DNA from: Ancistrus triradiatus
Lineage: Eukaryota > Chordata > Actinopteri > Siluriformes > Loricariidae
NCBI GenBank assembly: GCA_025084515.1
Contig: JAJAGP010000959.1
Span: 107,001-171,000 of the forward strand
Reading direction: 5' to 3'
DNA length: 64,000 nucleotides
Position numbers and translations under genes: made by a program. Below, in pieces: positions 10,200-21,699 of the stretch. The notes below the pieces were generated by a model. That model ran no database searches, was not told the DNA's origin, and was given only the letters and a program-made list of their open reading frames with translations. The stretch's first letter is position 1; each line of letters begins with the position of its first letter.

Positions 10200-10550
10200 T
10201 TATATATATTTGGTGTGTGGTCGGAGCTCTGGGTCTCCAGCGGGTTCTCCATGCAGTGGCAGACAGTGATCGGTGTAATCTTCATGGCAGGCGATGTGGG
10301 GGCTCACTGGGGATGTGACGTAGCTGTCACCAGAGTCCTCACTTGATTGAACTGTGGTCTGACAAGTCTCAGAGCTGTGCGGTGTCTGATTTTTCTGCTG
10401 TCCCCCTCCACCCTGTGCTTTATAATACATATGATACACACTTGCACTTCCTCTAACCTCAGCCCTCACATAATCATGCCCAAGTTGGCAGAGGACGAAA
10501 CAGACGTCCAACCAGTCCTCTCGTTTACGTCGTGATAAGTCACTTTGCAT
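10200..10550 (-). CDS. hypothetical open frame, 116 codons, tyrosine-rich; doubtful
   Basis: This uninterrupted frame belongs to no repeat that I recognise. The predicted product is polar, has no signal peptide or membrane segment, and carries several tyrosines in acidic or Pro/Ser contexts (HDYVRAEV, DSYVTSPVSP, HEDYTDH). Those resemble phosphotyrosine docking sites in signalling tails. A stop lies ten codons upstream of the ATG. A splice acceptor could exist just before it (cgtcag near 10561), but the pyrimidine tract is poor. It could be a last exon, an unannotated short gene or chance. I do not recognise a homologue. Confidence 0.15.
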   Translation of the reverse strand: MQSDLSRRKREDWLDVCFVLCQLGHDYVRAEVRGSASVYHMYYKAQGGGGQQKNQTPHSSETCQTTVQSSEDSGDSYVTSPVSPHIACHEDYTDHCLPLHGEPAGDPELRPHTKYI

Positions 10551-11305
10551 CTCATTTCCCTCTGACGCTAACGAAGCTCATCAGATATGCTGAGAAGCCA
10601 AAAGTAGGAGGTGGAGGACGGAGTTGACGGTGACCTCGATACGTCGGGTGACTCCTTCTCCTCTGCGAGGATAAAAAACAAACATGCATTTTGTCTGCAA
10701 ACTCTCTGGTCTGGCTCATTAAAGCCTGTGAGTGGGCTGAAGCCGTTCCTCCTCAGGCATTCTTCATGTCCACATCAGCCTCATTATCGCTCACCAGGGT
10801 CAAACAGCCATGGTCATCCCTCAGAGACTCAGAGATCACCAAGGCAACAAGACCAGACCAGGTCCAACCAAAACTTTAGAGAAAGAAAAAGAAAAAGATT
10901 TCCATCAAGATTGATGGATGGATGCATTTCAGGCGGGCCGCGGCATCCGAAGCACGGTGTAACCCCCCGCTCATGGCCCTCTTATGTCTTCTTCAGGGTC
11001 ACACTGGGAAGAAAGAACACTCTTTAGACGACACTCATCAATCAAACCGACCCAGCTCAGGTCTGAAACGGGGCACCTTGACGGCTGAACCACTTTCACG
11101 CCGGTGTAGACGAAGTTGGCCTGATTGATATCTTCCAGGATCTTCTTCAGCGCTGATGCACTTCTGCTTTGTTTTTAGAGGACGTTTCATCCTGCTGTGT
11201 CTGAGTTTCATTAACGTAGTGCTGCAAGGCTGCAGTAAGAACTAGAAAAGAGCATTTCCTAAAGGAAACACAGAATTTGAGTTCAGTTGCTAGGCTATTG
11301 CTACA
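10551..11305. other. unique sequence, no gene recognised
   Basis: Three overlapping + strand frames (10611-11027, 10691-10879, 10922-11128) show no domain. No repeat family recognised. Confidence 0.35.
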
Positions 11306-11960
11306 TGGTCAATAAGGTGCAACAGTTTTGGTAGGTGGGGCCTTTGGTGTTTTTGATGTGGTTGCTATGGTGTTCTATACAGTTGCAGTGATGTTTCTAG
11401 GTGGTTTCTATGGTGTCTCAGGTGGTTACTATGGTGTTACTAGGTAGTTGCTATGGTTTCCATGTTGTTGCTATGGTTTTGGTAGATGGTTCCTATGGTG
11501 TCCCAGGTGGTTGCTATGGTTTTATTAGATGTTTGCTATTGTGTTACTAGCTGGTTGCTATGTAATCTCAGGTGGATTCTTTGCTGTTGCTAGGTTTTTG
11601 CTATGGTGTCTCAGGTGGTTGCTATAGTGTTGCTAGGTGGTTGCTATGGCATTTCAGGTTTTTGTTATAGTGTTGCTAGGTGGTTGCTGTGGTGTTGCTA
11701 GGTGGTTGCTATGGTATTTCAGGTGGTTGCTATAGTGTTGCTAGGCGGTTGCTGTGGTATCTCCAGTGGTTGCTATGGTGTTGCTAGGTGGTTGATAGTT
11801 GGTTGCTATAGTGTTCAAGGTGGTCACTGTGGTGTTGCTATCATTTCCTAGGTGGTTGCTCTGGTGCTGCTTGGTGGCTGATAAGTAGTTGCTATGGTAT
11901 CTCAGATGGTTGCTATGGTGTGTCAGCTGGTTGTTAAATGGTTGCTATGGTTACCCCCAT
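11306..11960 (+). repeat. minisatellite, GGTTGCTATGGTGTTGCTAG-type unit
   Basis: About 650 bp of tandem, degenerate repeats built from two alternating half-units, ttgctatggtg and ttgctaggtgg, giving a basic period of about 11-12 bp and a double period of about 22-24 bp. The + strand is nearly C-free and G/T-rich. Units are diverged, with variants such as tctcaggtgg. Confidence 0.85.
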
Positions 11961-12799
11961 GATCGGTGGAGTGTTATTAGTGTACTTGTATAGGTGATAT
12001 GTGATTTGAGAAGGGTGCCAAAGCTATCACCACCCATTCATTCTTACGGGGAAAAAAATCGGAAAAAAATGTGTAGCTACTCGGAAACTGTGTTTGATCC
12101 AACATCTGTGTATAAGCCCGGATCAAACAATCAGACCGAAGAACAATCTGGAGCTGGAACGTTTTTTTGTTTGTTTTAATGAATGAATGAACGCTTTCTC
12201 CTTTCTGTCTTTGCGGCTCATTTTCAAGGAGCTCCTGATGGGTCCTGGCTCTCGCCGTCTCCTCTCTCATCAGCTGAACAATTCTGACGTCTGACCTTAT
12301 ATCTGAAATGGAAAGTCTTTCTTCGGATGTTTTCCGATCTTTAGGTCTGATCTTTAAACATTTGTACGTTCAGCCTTAAGCGGCGGCGTGAAAGTTAAAC
12401 CAGAACGGGACGCAGGATCTCGAACACTGGGTGTGTACTGAAGGTTTCGGGAAAGGGGACGCCACAGGCTCCCATCATGTCCGATAACTCAAGTAGACGG
12501 TCAGTCAGGGTCCGGAGGAAAAAGCCTGAGGAGCCAGAGGACTGGGGCACCATGGCAGAGCCAAGCAGCGTCGCCCGGTCGGATAAAGAGCACGGGGTCT
12601 GTCAGAATGTCACTTCTTATATCTACTTCCTGTAGGAAAGATGCCCGGTCAGCTCAGGATATATACGACCCCAAACCCCAGCAGGTCCAGTCTCTGATTT
12701 ACTGGGCAAGTATTCAAGTATTTGGTCATTTTTTTGAGAAACGACCCAGGTTTGATCCTTGAGCTGGTCATATTTATAATACAATTGCCTGTTAATGTA
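11961..12799. other. unique sequence; one 52-codon frame at 12477
   Basis: No repeat recognised. At 12477-12635 (+) a short frame begins MSDNSSRRSVRVRRKKPEEP and stops at TAG. It is basic then acidic, and lies outside any transposon I recognise. It is too short to judge and has no recognised domain. The ATG context is weak (catcatATGt). Confidence 0.3.
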
Positions 12800-13181
12800 C
12801 AGTAGTGTCCAAAAGTCTTAGGACACCATTAAATTTGTTGTTTTAGCAATGCTATAATGCCCCTATGTAACTCTTTTTCCTTTATTACCCTGAACCCCTT
12901 TTGAAAAACTGGCTCTGTGGCTGCTACCCTTCCAAAAAGCATTCCCGGTCAAGCCTCTTCAGACTGTAGAAGGGTCGACTTGGCATCCCGATGGAGCTCC
13001 CAGATGCTGCTGTTGCTCCAGTTTAAGGGGAGGAAACACTACACTGTTGCCTTTTTCAGATTTTTAGTTTTGCACACAAACGTTTTGTCATTTCTGGTTG
13101 TATTCTAATAAAGAGACAGAGAAATAACTATATATGGTCATTATACATATTCTAATGGTGGCCTATGACTTTTGCACACTG
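12800..13181. mobile_element. short Tc1/mariner family E derivative (MITE-like, ~382 bp)
   Basis: The left terminus CAGTAGTGTCCAAAAGTCTT and the right terminus GACTTTTGCACACTG are inverted complements over about 27 bp with a few mismatches. A TA precedes the left end (12798-12799), as expected for Tc1 insertion; the right flank reads TT, so the duplication is decayed. The interior is too short for a transposase and shows no clear frame. Motifs such as gcatcccgatggagctccca look like transposase-region debris. Confidence 0.6.
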
Positions 13182-13189
13182 TTGCACTT

Positions 13190-13400
13190 TGGGATGAAAT
13201 TCTGGAAGAGGAACAACAAAGTCTTTCTTTCTGTTTTTCTTCTTTCTTTCTTTCTGTTTTTCTTCTTTCTTTCTTTCTTTCTGTTTTTCTTCTTTCTTTC
13301 TTTCTTTCTTTCTTTCTTCTGGAAGAGGAACAACAAAGTCTTTCTTTCTGTTTTTCTTCTTTCTTCCTTCCTTCTTTCTTTCTGTCTCTCATTTATTCTT
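13190..13400. repeat. CTTT microsatellite with a ~118-bp internal duplication
   Basis: A polypyrimidine (CTTT)n tract is interrupted by a duplicated unit: tctggaagaggaacaacaaa occurs at about 13200 and again at about 13318, each followed by gtctttctttctgtttttct. The long homopurine/homopyrimidine mirror structure could adopt triplex DNA. Translated frames here are repeat artefacts. Confidence 0.85.
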
Positions 13401-13812
13401 TCTGACAGGTGTGTATGAGATGTTTAGCATTTCCCCCTCTCGTCATGCAAGTCCAGTTTTGGGACCTTCAGCCTGGACAAATACTCCAGTCTCCTTTGGG
13501 AGTCTCTTCAAAAAGGCCTACATTTACAAACTGGGAGTCTCCGTCCCCCCGGCCGATCAGTCAGGCTGGTTATCGGCGTTCCACGGCTCTGTTTAAATCA
13601 CGTCCGACTCCATCGAGCTCCGTCTTCCACATGACCAGCAGCTTAGAACGCCTCATGGATTTGCTGCTCACTTTCATCAATACCAAGTCCGGCTGGAGCA
13701 TTCGGACACAGTTCAGTGTTTGTGTTTTGTATCCGAGTTGATTTTTCCGGGTCCTTGAGAAGGTTGTTGTTGCGCCCCTTGAGGGGGGCATGGGATGCCC
13801 TGGCACTGAACG

Positions 13813-13814
<2 letters not shown>
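13401..13814. other. unique sequence, no gene recognised
   Basis: Only a short GC-rich near-palindrome, gccccttgaggggggc at about 13772-13787, stands out. Overlapping frames on both strands show no domain. Confidence 0.35.

Positions 13815-13853
<39 letters not shown>
13815..13853. repeat. (GA)n microsatellite
   Basis: About 19 uninterrupted GA units. Confidence 0.95.
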
Positions 13854-13855
<2 letters not shown>

Positions 13856-14837
13856 AAGTGTATTCAGCCTACAGAAAATAAATACGGATGGTGGAGGAAG
13901 GATTCGGGCGCTGATCATCTGTTTTGCCATCTGTTCGAGCTGCCAGTGTGGCGACTGGTCGCTCGATCCTTGGAGGAATCAAGTGTTTTGGAAGCGGGCA
14001 CAAATGAGGGCTGCGGAGATTGATTGGATTTGCGAAAGTATCCAGACAGGCCCTGATACGCTCGTATAAATTCCACGCTGGGGTTAAAGCCTGCTTCGTA
14101 TGTGCCCACGTACTTTGTCGAGCAGCTGGCACACTGCTGACATCAGGAGTGCCTGGGCAAGCCCAGCACCAGCCCGCATTGGGATGGATGATTGTTTGGT
14201 TGGCAGAGCCACTCGATTCGAAGGCCTGCTGCATTCTCTCAGCAATACAGCGGGGTAGAAGAATCAAACGACCGGCCCCAGTCCGTTCTTCGGGGGTGAT
14301 TTCGCTCCATTTGTCCGTAATAGTGTGAGTGGGCATTTATGAAAAATAAAAAAATAAAAAAAAGCCGGCGGCTGCTGAATAATACATATTCCTAACACAG
14401 CCAGAGCTCTCAGAATCAATCTGGCGGCACGGATGGAAGCTGGTGAGCCAAAAAACGAAAATGGCAAAACATCTCCGTGCTTGGATGGCTTCACGCGGCC
14501 ATAAATGTCTTTTTATAGCGGGACATTTGTGCACCAGCGAGAGGCTTTGTCCAGACGAGCTGTAACACTTCATACCGGGACTTATAAAGCCGTTTTAATT
14601 TAATTAGCCCACTGTCCGAGGATCTACAGCTTGTACTCGCCGGTTTTAATGACCACGAGGGATCTGTGGTCAAACGCACAGGCCTGCTGCTGCTGTTCGG
14701 CGCGTTATTTATTACGCTTACGTTCAGGGTTTATTGCTTACTTCGTAAGTGCTGCTTCTTGGTTCGGTCTGATTTATGTTTGGCGTAGAAACAGGTAAGA
14801 GTTGTACAGGAGGGGCAGCTTCGATTCATTTGTTAAA
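13854..14837. other. unique sequence, possible conserved non-coding DNA
   Basis: About 1 kb of non-repetitive, fairly GC-balanced sequence with no domain in any frame. The 155-codon minus-strand frame at 13869-14336 overlaps a plus-strand frame and has no recognisable family. A conserved-element role is a guess. Confidence 0.3.
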
Positions 14838-15342
14838 AAACATCCATTCCTAGTAAAAAAAATGATGATTTAGTCCAAAAGCAGTATCTATGAAAGGCTG
14901 AGTCTTTGAGGAGTAAAGATGATCAGAGGATCTCCAGTTTATCAACAAAAGTTTAAACACAATGTTCCTCAAAGACAGAGTGGAACGGATTTATATATTC
15001 CTCCCTCTACAGAGCATAATATCATTAAACCATTCAGAATCTGAAGGAATTTCCTAAAAAGCCTAAACTGAAGAGGGGTGATCTCCGCTCCCTCAGACGG
15101 CACTGCATCAAGAACCTTCATTCATCAGTAGCTGACAGAACCACATGGGCAAGGGATTCCTTTATCAAACCTTTATCAAGCTCTACAATACAGAGTTACA
15201 TTCACAGATACCACTTAAAACGTTACTGTGCTAAAAAGAAGCCTTATGTTATAACCATGTCCAGAAGGGGCGTCGGCTTCTCTGGGCTCTATTTTTTTTT
15301 ATATGCATTTTCCATACTTTTTTCTGGCTGTTGGGGTTGTAA
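14838..15342 (+). mobile_element. Tc1/mariner family A, internally deleted copy 4
   Basis: It starts with the cctagtaaaaaaaatgatga 5' block and runs through the helix-turn-helix region and the shared GTTATAACC site (about 15246). It breaks at gcttctctgggctc (about 15290) and resumes directly in the 3' terminus (tatgcattttccatac ... ttggggttgtaacc). The whole catalytic domain is deleted. The breakpoint differs from copies 3 and 7. Confidence 0.8.
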
Positions 15343-17432
15343 CCAGTATTTCATTATGTAAGGGTTGTTTAAAATGATCTGGTTTGTCTCTGCGTGATGA
15401 TCGATGGCGCTTCCATGGTGATTTCGTCGCTGCTGAGGGATCAGTGATCAAATTCAGGCCTGAAACAAACGGACGAGATCCGAACGGTTTACATTCTCTC
15501 TTTAAGACTTTGTTAAATGTCAGGCATGGTTGATGAGTAAGTCCGCTCGCTCGCCCCTCCGCGGGGTAATGGCTTGTTCTGGCTCCCGGCCTCCAGGCGA
15601 CAGGGGGAGGAGAGGATGAGTCGTTCCGTCATGGTCTGATCGAGAGAAACCTCGGGGGCTGAACGAGACAAACAATCCCCCCACCACCACACGAGGCTCT
15701 TTCTTCTTCTCTAAATAAGGCCACTATTTAAAAAGATAAAAAGCTCAAGGACAAGAAAGCAGGCGCTAACGGGATTTCTCCCGCTCTGACGTAGAACGTC
15801 TCGGCATTAAAAACAAACAAGTTCTGTCCATTTCACCATCACGTCACTATTTCCATGATAAATGTCTACAGGTATGCTCCACCGGCCAGATGTGACCATG
15901 GTAATAGTCATTTTATGGTACTGTCACGTAAATATCAAGGGTATTTTCACAAGAAAACTGCTGGCAAACGATACATAAATGTGTCACGGACACCGACGAA
16001 AACACCAGCTATCGATGAGCTATTGAAAGACCAAAAATGCATCGATAGACAGTATCAGGAACAGCAGAAGATCAGCCAACAAGCACAACAGCACGAATCA
16101 GGGTTGCCAGATCCCACGAGAGAAACAAGCAACTAGGTCTGTGGAAGTCCTAAAAGACAGAAAAAGTGTGGAAGCACAGCGCCACCCGGACAGTCTGTGT
16201 CGTCACATAACAGACTGTCAGAGATGACCTAGTGACATCAAAGCTTCCACCCAACTCAGAAAGAGCAAGGAGAACTGAAAAACATCTGTATTTGGTCATT
16301 AACAACCAGGGCTTTGGTCCCGTCTTGAAGAGGTTTCATTAAAGTCTGACATCTTCTCACATCTAAAGCCAAGTCCCAGAGTTTTTAGTCACAACCTCTG
16401 ATTTCATAAAGGCTGGAGATCTTACATAGTCACTATTTACAAAACTGAAACCTTTAGGGATTATTATTATTAAATCTAAAACACACACCTAAAATAATCA
16501 ATCAGAAAATAAAAAGACATCATAGTCTGTAAAATACACCCAGGCTCCTTAAGTACTGGAATGGGACTTTAAGATCCAATTCATCTACAGGATTACATTT
16601 CTGTTATTTCAGTGTTTGAATTTGATATTTCTTATCATTCCCCTTAGACTTGAGTGCAGAAACGTATGTAGAGATCTGATAAATCTATAAAGCAGCACAC
16701 TTAGAAATAGACGTTAGATAGTAAAATGAGGTGTTTCCAAGATCTGGTCAGATCCCTGCAGATCTACACCTGCTGACCTGTAAAAATCCCCTTTACCTCT
16801 AACACCCACATACACATGGAATAGAGAGAGAGACAGGCGCGCCACCTATTGGTCATCCACAATGTTCACCTCACTATCTGCATGACTTAAAACTTACGAT
16901 AATATTAAACACCGTTGATTTGATCAGAGCCTGACCAAAGGCAGCGATCCTGATCCACCTCTCACCAAACGCAATTCTAACGTCCGTACGTAATGTCGTT
17001 AAAAGGGCACCTAACTTTATATAACTGAGATTAAACATCAGATAGTCAAAAATAATTTAAATAAGCAGAGCATCAGTCAATTTTCATGAACCATTAACAT
17101 CTCAGTTAAACCAGAAAATCATCTCAAAACATGCCTAAACTGCTTCAGCTAGGCTTCCGGACTCCATATCCCAGAATCCTGTCTGCTTACACAGCCTTCA
17201 CAAAGTCTCTGATTGGAGCCATCCCATTCATCAGCTCTCTAATTTATCACAGCTCACTTTTTGTCGTAAATATCTTACGAAGTTCTCTGTGTTCGTCTCT
17301 GCTCTTTCAGCTTCATTTCGGTATTTAAGCTTGAGTTTGTTGTTTTTCATTTAGTCCCGGGGTGCTAATACTTTTTGCCTTGCTGAGGAGAGAGTGTGTG
17401 TATCAGTAACTGCTGAGTGTTTCAGAATGCGC
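15343..17432. other. unique sequence, no gene recognised
   Basis: About 2.1 kb without a recognised repeat. The frame 15855-16136 (+) ends in a Gln-rich stretch (RQYQEQQKISQQAQQ) followed by ggttgccagatcccacgag, a phrase often seen in interspersed repeats, so it may be transposon debris; I cannot name it. Nothing else supportable. Confidence 0.35.
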
Positions 17433-17465
17433 CACACACACACACACACCACACACACACACACG

Positions 17466-17515
<50 letters not shown>

Positions 17516-17551
17516 CACACGCGCGCGCGCACACACACACGGGGGCTTCCC

Positions 17552-17620
<69 letters not shown>
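17433..17620. repeat. compound CA/CG alternating-pyrimidine-purine tract
   Basis: (CA)n about 190 bp long, interrupted twice by CGCGCGCGCG-type runs (about 17464-17474 and 17520-17530) and once by gggggcttcccctg near 17541-17554. All segments alternate purine and pyrimidine, the sequence class that most readily forms Z-DNA. Confidence 0.95.
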
Positions 17621-17622
<2 letters not shown>

Positions 17623-18470
17623 CTCTGTAAATCAGGGCAACATTACGTGGGGTGATTAACAGCGGCACCACATTCCTCTGAGGATCATAAATATCCAGTC
17701 GCCATGCTGTGTACGTGAAAATGTCTGAAATAATTACAGCACATGACCAATAAAAATAATGACATGCACCATTACTGTTCATCTACCCAGCTTACGGTCA
17801 TGAAAAAATTTGTGCACCCTGTCAGAGACATCCCAGAGACGTTCTGGCGATTCCTAAATCCTCCCTCTTCCCTTCTGTAGCTTTGTCTTTTGTAACTTTT
17901 TGTAACTCATTGTGACACCCAACCTGTTTTCAGCTTCAGCTTCGGCACTGAGTGTAGAGTTTTTGTTTGGTGATATTTAGTAGAATTTGCTTTTTCCTCT
18001 GCCTAAACATGTCCAAAGCATAACATGAATTGATCAGGTTTCTCCTTGTCCCATACCAACAAACACCTTTAAAGAAAAATAAGCCCAACAGCGCTTAGAA
18101 TAAGCAAACATGGCAACAAGCCACTTCTGGGACAGCTAACCCAGTTATTTATCGGATTTCTCAAGGATGCATCCCCTTACTTTGATTTAAATCGGTTTTC
18201 TTAGTCTGTGCATGCACCCAAAAAACATACCCGATAGAGCATAAAGCTGTCCCAAAAAAGTCTTGTTGCCATGTCCCCTTTCTCTAAGTGCTGTTTCTTT
18301 AAAGCTCTTTCCAAATATTGGTAGCTGCAGGTTGCAGGTTTTTTGAGGCTAGTTTCTAACGTGTACCCTCTGATTTTTGATGGGGTTATGTTCAGGAAAA
18401 CCCTCGTAAGTTGAGCGTATCATAAACCGAGGAGACTTGAGTGTCTGATTTGAAGGCAACTGGGCTTCTT
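17621..18470. other. mostly unique; one Tc1 end fragment
   Basis: Near 17790-17815 the sequence gtcatgaaaaaatttgtgca resembles the terminus of the family C Tc1 element at 53,884. Nothing else recognised. Confidence 0.4.
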
Positions 18471-18620
18471 TTTGGTTCTTGAAGACGTTTCACCTCTCAT
18501 CCAAAGACCTCTTCAGTTCTAGATGATGTTGAGTCCCAGGTATTTAACCTCTTGGAGGTGGTCCTGAAAGTCCTTGACCCATCCTGCCATGGTTTGAGGT
18601 GCAAATGAGGGTTAAACCAC
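18471..18620. repeat. interspersed repeat fragment, class uncertain
   Basis: The phrase gaagacgtttcacctctcat followed by ccaaagacctcttcagttct is a recurrent vertebrate interspersed-repeat sequence that I recognise, but I cannot assign it firmly to a class. No frame survives. Confidence 0.4.
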
Positions 18621-18659
18621 CTAGGAAGGGATCTCTAGACTGCTTTGTAAGTGGCTGGT

Positions 18660-18925
18660 AACTGGATTCATAAAAGACTGCCTCGGATCAGCGATGGTCG
18701 TGATGATTGGACATAGATGGCCTGCTTTACTCCTCTTTCAAAATATGTGTCCTCAAAGGTGCGTCTGTCCATGAACAAGAAACCTGGACCGCTACGGACT
18801 GGAACCATATCATCTTTAGTGACGAATCCAGGTTCTGTTTGGGATCCGCCAACTTTTGGGTTTGAGTATGGAGGCCTTGTGGTGAGCGCTTCAGTCCTGC
18901 CTTTGCTGCCTCACTCAGCGATGTA
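18660..18925 (+). mobile_element. Tc1/mariner family B fragment
   Basis: The plus strand reads WNHIIFSDESRFCL at about 18805-18845, the segment around the first catalytic Asp of Tc1-type transposase, followed by a broken frame (stop within FWV*VWRP). It matches the family B copy at 45,785-46,345. Both inverted repeats are missing. Confidence 0.75.
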
Positions 18926-19883
18926 AGGGTTTTGCTTTGCAGACCTGTCCAGTTTGAGCTACTTTGCGAATTACCTTTTCTTTTATTTGATCATTTGCTT
19001 CTTCTAGCTTCTCCTTCTTTGTGAGAGTCAACAATCTTTATTTTCAGATCCTCAGACAGCTAATTAGAGAAGATCATGAGTGTGAAGTGTTAGCGCATCA
19101 ACCTGAGAGGCTTTTCAGCATTGATTAAGCTCTGTAATTGTCTACAAATCCTGAGACCTTACAAAAAAACACTTGTGTGTCACTGGGAAAAGTGAACACA
19201 CTTTAGCACATACTGATATTTTAATTAAAAAACTTGTGTAATACTTACAGAAACCGTGCAACTTATTATAGTTTAGAAAATCAACCAAATGTCATTTATC
19301 TACGCTTTTTTTTTTTGCATCAGGCTGTATATAGAAACATTAATCCTCGGCTCCATCTCTGTTCCCCGGAGTAAAACACGTTAAATTCGAGATCTATTTC
19401 AGACCGAGTGACGGCGTCTTGATTATCAGCGAGTCTGAAGATGAGACGATGAGCTCTAATCCCTGCTCGCGTGGAACCGTGACCGAGATCAATTAAAGCC
19501 GAGGCCGATAGAGATCAGATTAAGGGCGGAGGATGAGCGAGGAATCGGATGCCTGCAATATTTCTCCGCAGCCTTATCTCTCGAACTCGTGCTATCTGCC
19601 TCTTTATCAGGCCTCTGCCGTTCCCTCTCCCATCTTACCCCTCTCTCCGGGTGAGAGCTGCAGAGCGCTGCGGGGAAGCCGGCAATCGGCCGATCGATCC
19701 GCGGCGCCTCCTTACGGCCGCCGAAAGGCAGTAAAGAGCAATAACAGTCATCAGGAGCGCACTACAGGGTTAGGGCCCAATCATTATCACCCCGAGCTGT
19801 GCCCTGTCTCAAGATCAGCCCATTATACTACAGGGCTGCAGATTTGTGGATACTTGTTTTTCTTCCGAAAAAAAAAAAAAAAG
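18926..19883. other. unique sequence, possible conserved non-coding DNA
   Basis: Non-repetitive, with a GC-richer core at 19,350-19,840. The frame 19533-19907 (+) runs into an A run and then transposon sequence, so it is not a gene. No RNA gene seen. Confidence 0.3.
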
Positions 19884-20272
19884 ATCTATGACACTGATGG
19901 GTCTTGAGCACAGTCCCCGTCTCCACTGTGAGATGGTCCATCCCAGATGCCTCCAAGCCCAGAGAAGCTTCTGGACATGGTTATAACATAAGGCTTCTTT
20001 TTAGCACAGTAACGTTGTAAGTGGCATTTGTGAATGTACCTCTGTATTGTAGAGCTTGGTAAAGGTAGAGCTTTATACTGAAATTCCTCCAGATTCCTTG
20101 AATGGTTTAATGCATGTAGAGGGAGAAATATATAAATCCCTTCCAGTCTTTCTTTGAGGAACATTGTTTTAAACATTTCAATCATTTTCTTACACATTTG
20201 TTGATCAACTGGAGATCCTCTGCCCCTCAATGACTCTCTTCAAAGACACTGTCCCAACTTTTGGGATTGTAA
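19884..20272 (-). mobile_element. Tc1/mariner family A relic, copy 5
   Basis: Reverse-strand copy containing ctgatgggtcttgagcacag, ggacatggttataacataag (the shared insertion) and ccttccagtctttctttgag. It ends in a TIR-like tgtcccaacttttgggattg at about 20252-20271. The right half of the transposase is absent. Confidence 0.8.
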
Positions 20273-20479
20273 AATAAACACCCATGATCTCATAATCCAA
20301 ACCACGGAGTAAAACAAAACTGGATGGTGTAGGTAGAGGTAAGATGCCATTTAGAGCAGCATACTTCTGTTGTTTTCTGATTAACAGTCATTATCTGCGT
20401 CTGCACTTTTAGATGTGTCTATTTAATTTCGTTTTACTGTTTACCCATCCTTCTTTTGTTTTTATCACTATTTTATTTT
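20273..20479. other. unique sequence
   Basis: Nothing recognised before the LINE/SINE-type tail that follows. Confidence 0.3.
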
Positions 20480-20544
20480 TATTCTTTTGCTTCTGTAAAG
20501 CACTTTCTGAAGTCTTGTTTGAAAAAGTGCTATATAAATAAAAC

Positions 20545-20586
<42 letters not shown>
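20480..20586 (+). mobile_element. 3' tail of a non-LTR retroposon with (TTA)n
   Basis: gtaaagcactttctgaagtc ... gaaaaagtgctatataaata followed by about 14 TTA units at 20545-20586 is the characteristic 3' end of a fish LINE/SINE tail in which the element terminates in a short tandem repeat. No coding part is present. Confidence 0.6.
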
Positions 20587-20587
<1 letters not shown>

Positions 20588-21119
20588 ACCTGTCAGGATA
20601 AGCACCATTTTTGGATGCTGTTGACCCACATCATTATACTCCATAGCCAGCTTTCTATTAACAGCAAGTTTCTGTGTTCATACCCCACATGTGGTTTGTA
20701 CCTGTCCTGCTCTACTACTGGGTAGCTGGCTGCAAATAGGCAGTCAGCTATGGAGTGTGACAGGGGTCAAAACAGTAGGAGGCTATGGAGGACAAAGTGG
20801 GTCAAAAACAGCCAAAAAAGTCACTTCATCCTGGTTATAGGGGGTTTGAGGTTTGGAAAGTTGGTTAGGGAGTGAAAAAACCTTAGGTTATTAAGGGAAT
20901 TCGGACACCCAGAGCTTGAGTCTCAGGCTCTGCCCCCTTGTTTTTTGACACCTGAATCCCTCCTACTGTTTTGTTTTTTCTGTGGAACCATAAACCACGA
21001 CAGGTCATGGCTAATAGGATGCAAACTCACACTTTTCCAGCGATAGAGCAGCAGTCACTGTCTCGGGTTTTGGTGAAGATCAGTGTGTGTGATCACGGTG
21101 TATCCTCGTGAGGGTGTAG

Positions 21120-21153
<34 letters not shown>

Positions 21154-21699
21154 TATGTTTGTGTCTGTGTGTGAGAGAGAGATGATTCTAAATTCTGCAG
21201 ACCTGCAGCAGTGTAGCAGGGCTGAGCTGTTGCTTCGACATCCATCACGGCTGTGATCTGATTCCCCTGAGCGAGGCTTCTTCCAGACTTCCAGCGTTTC
21301 AGAGCTGTACTTTGGAAACAGCAGGACCTGTGAACACGCCAGTGCTGTGTGTCCGCTTGAAGATCTACCGTACCATGGCTCTCTCTAAAGGAACTGCCAC
21401 CGGTCCCAGGCCGTGTTTTCATGTCGCCCAAGGAATTTCCTGCATTTCCTGTGCATCCTAAAAACAATCCAGCCTACACAGCCTGAAATCTCTGGATGGA
21501 TCTCTGTGATCTTCTCATGCATCCGCTTTAGATTATCTACTGTAAGGATGTGACGATACGATCAGAAACGTCAGTATCGAGGATGATCCGGTTATATGGT
21601 TTAGTTTGTCTGTTTGTTTTGTTTGACTTTGTTGCACTTTGCACGGATTTATGGATGTGAAGGGACTCAATGTATAAAGCTGGCGTCACTTCCATTAAA
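20587..21699. other. unique sequence with a (GT)n microsatellite
   Basis: (GT)n at 21122-21152. The 104-codon minus-strand frame at 21153-21467 begins in the repeat flank and shows no domain. No gene recognised. Confidence 0.45.

Noticed and set aside
13869..14336. 155-codon minus-strand frame
   Set aside because: Overlaps plus-strand frames, has no recognisable domain and shows no splice or promoter context.
17351..17782. Cys/Val-repeat and His/Thr-repeat frames
   Set aside because: They are CA/GT microsatellite translations.
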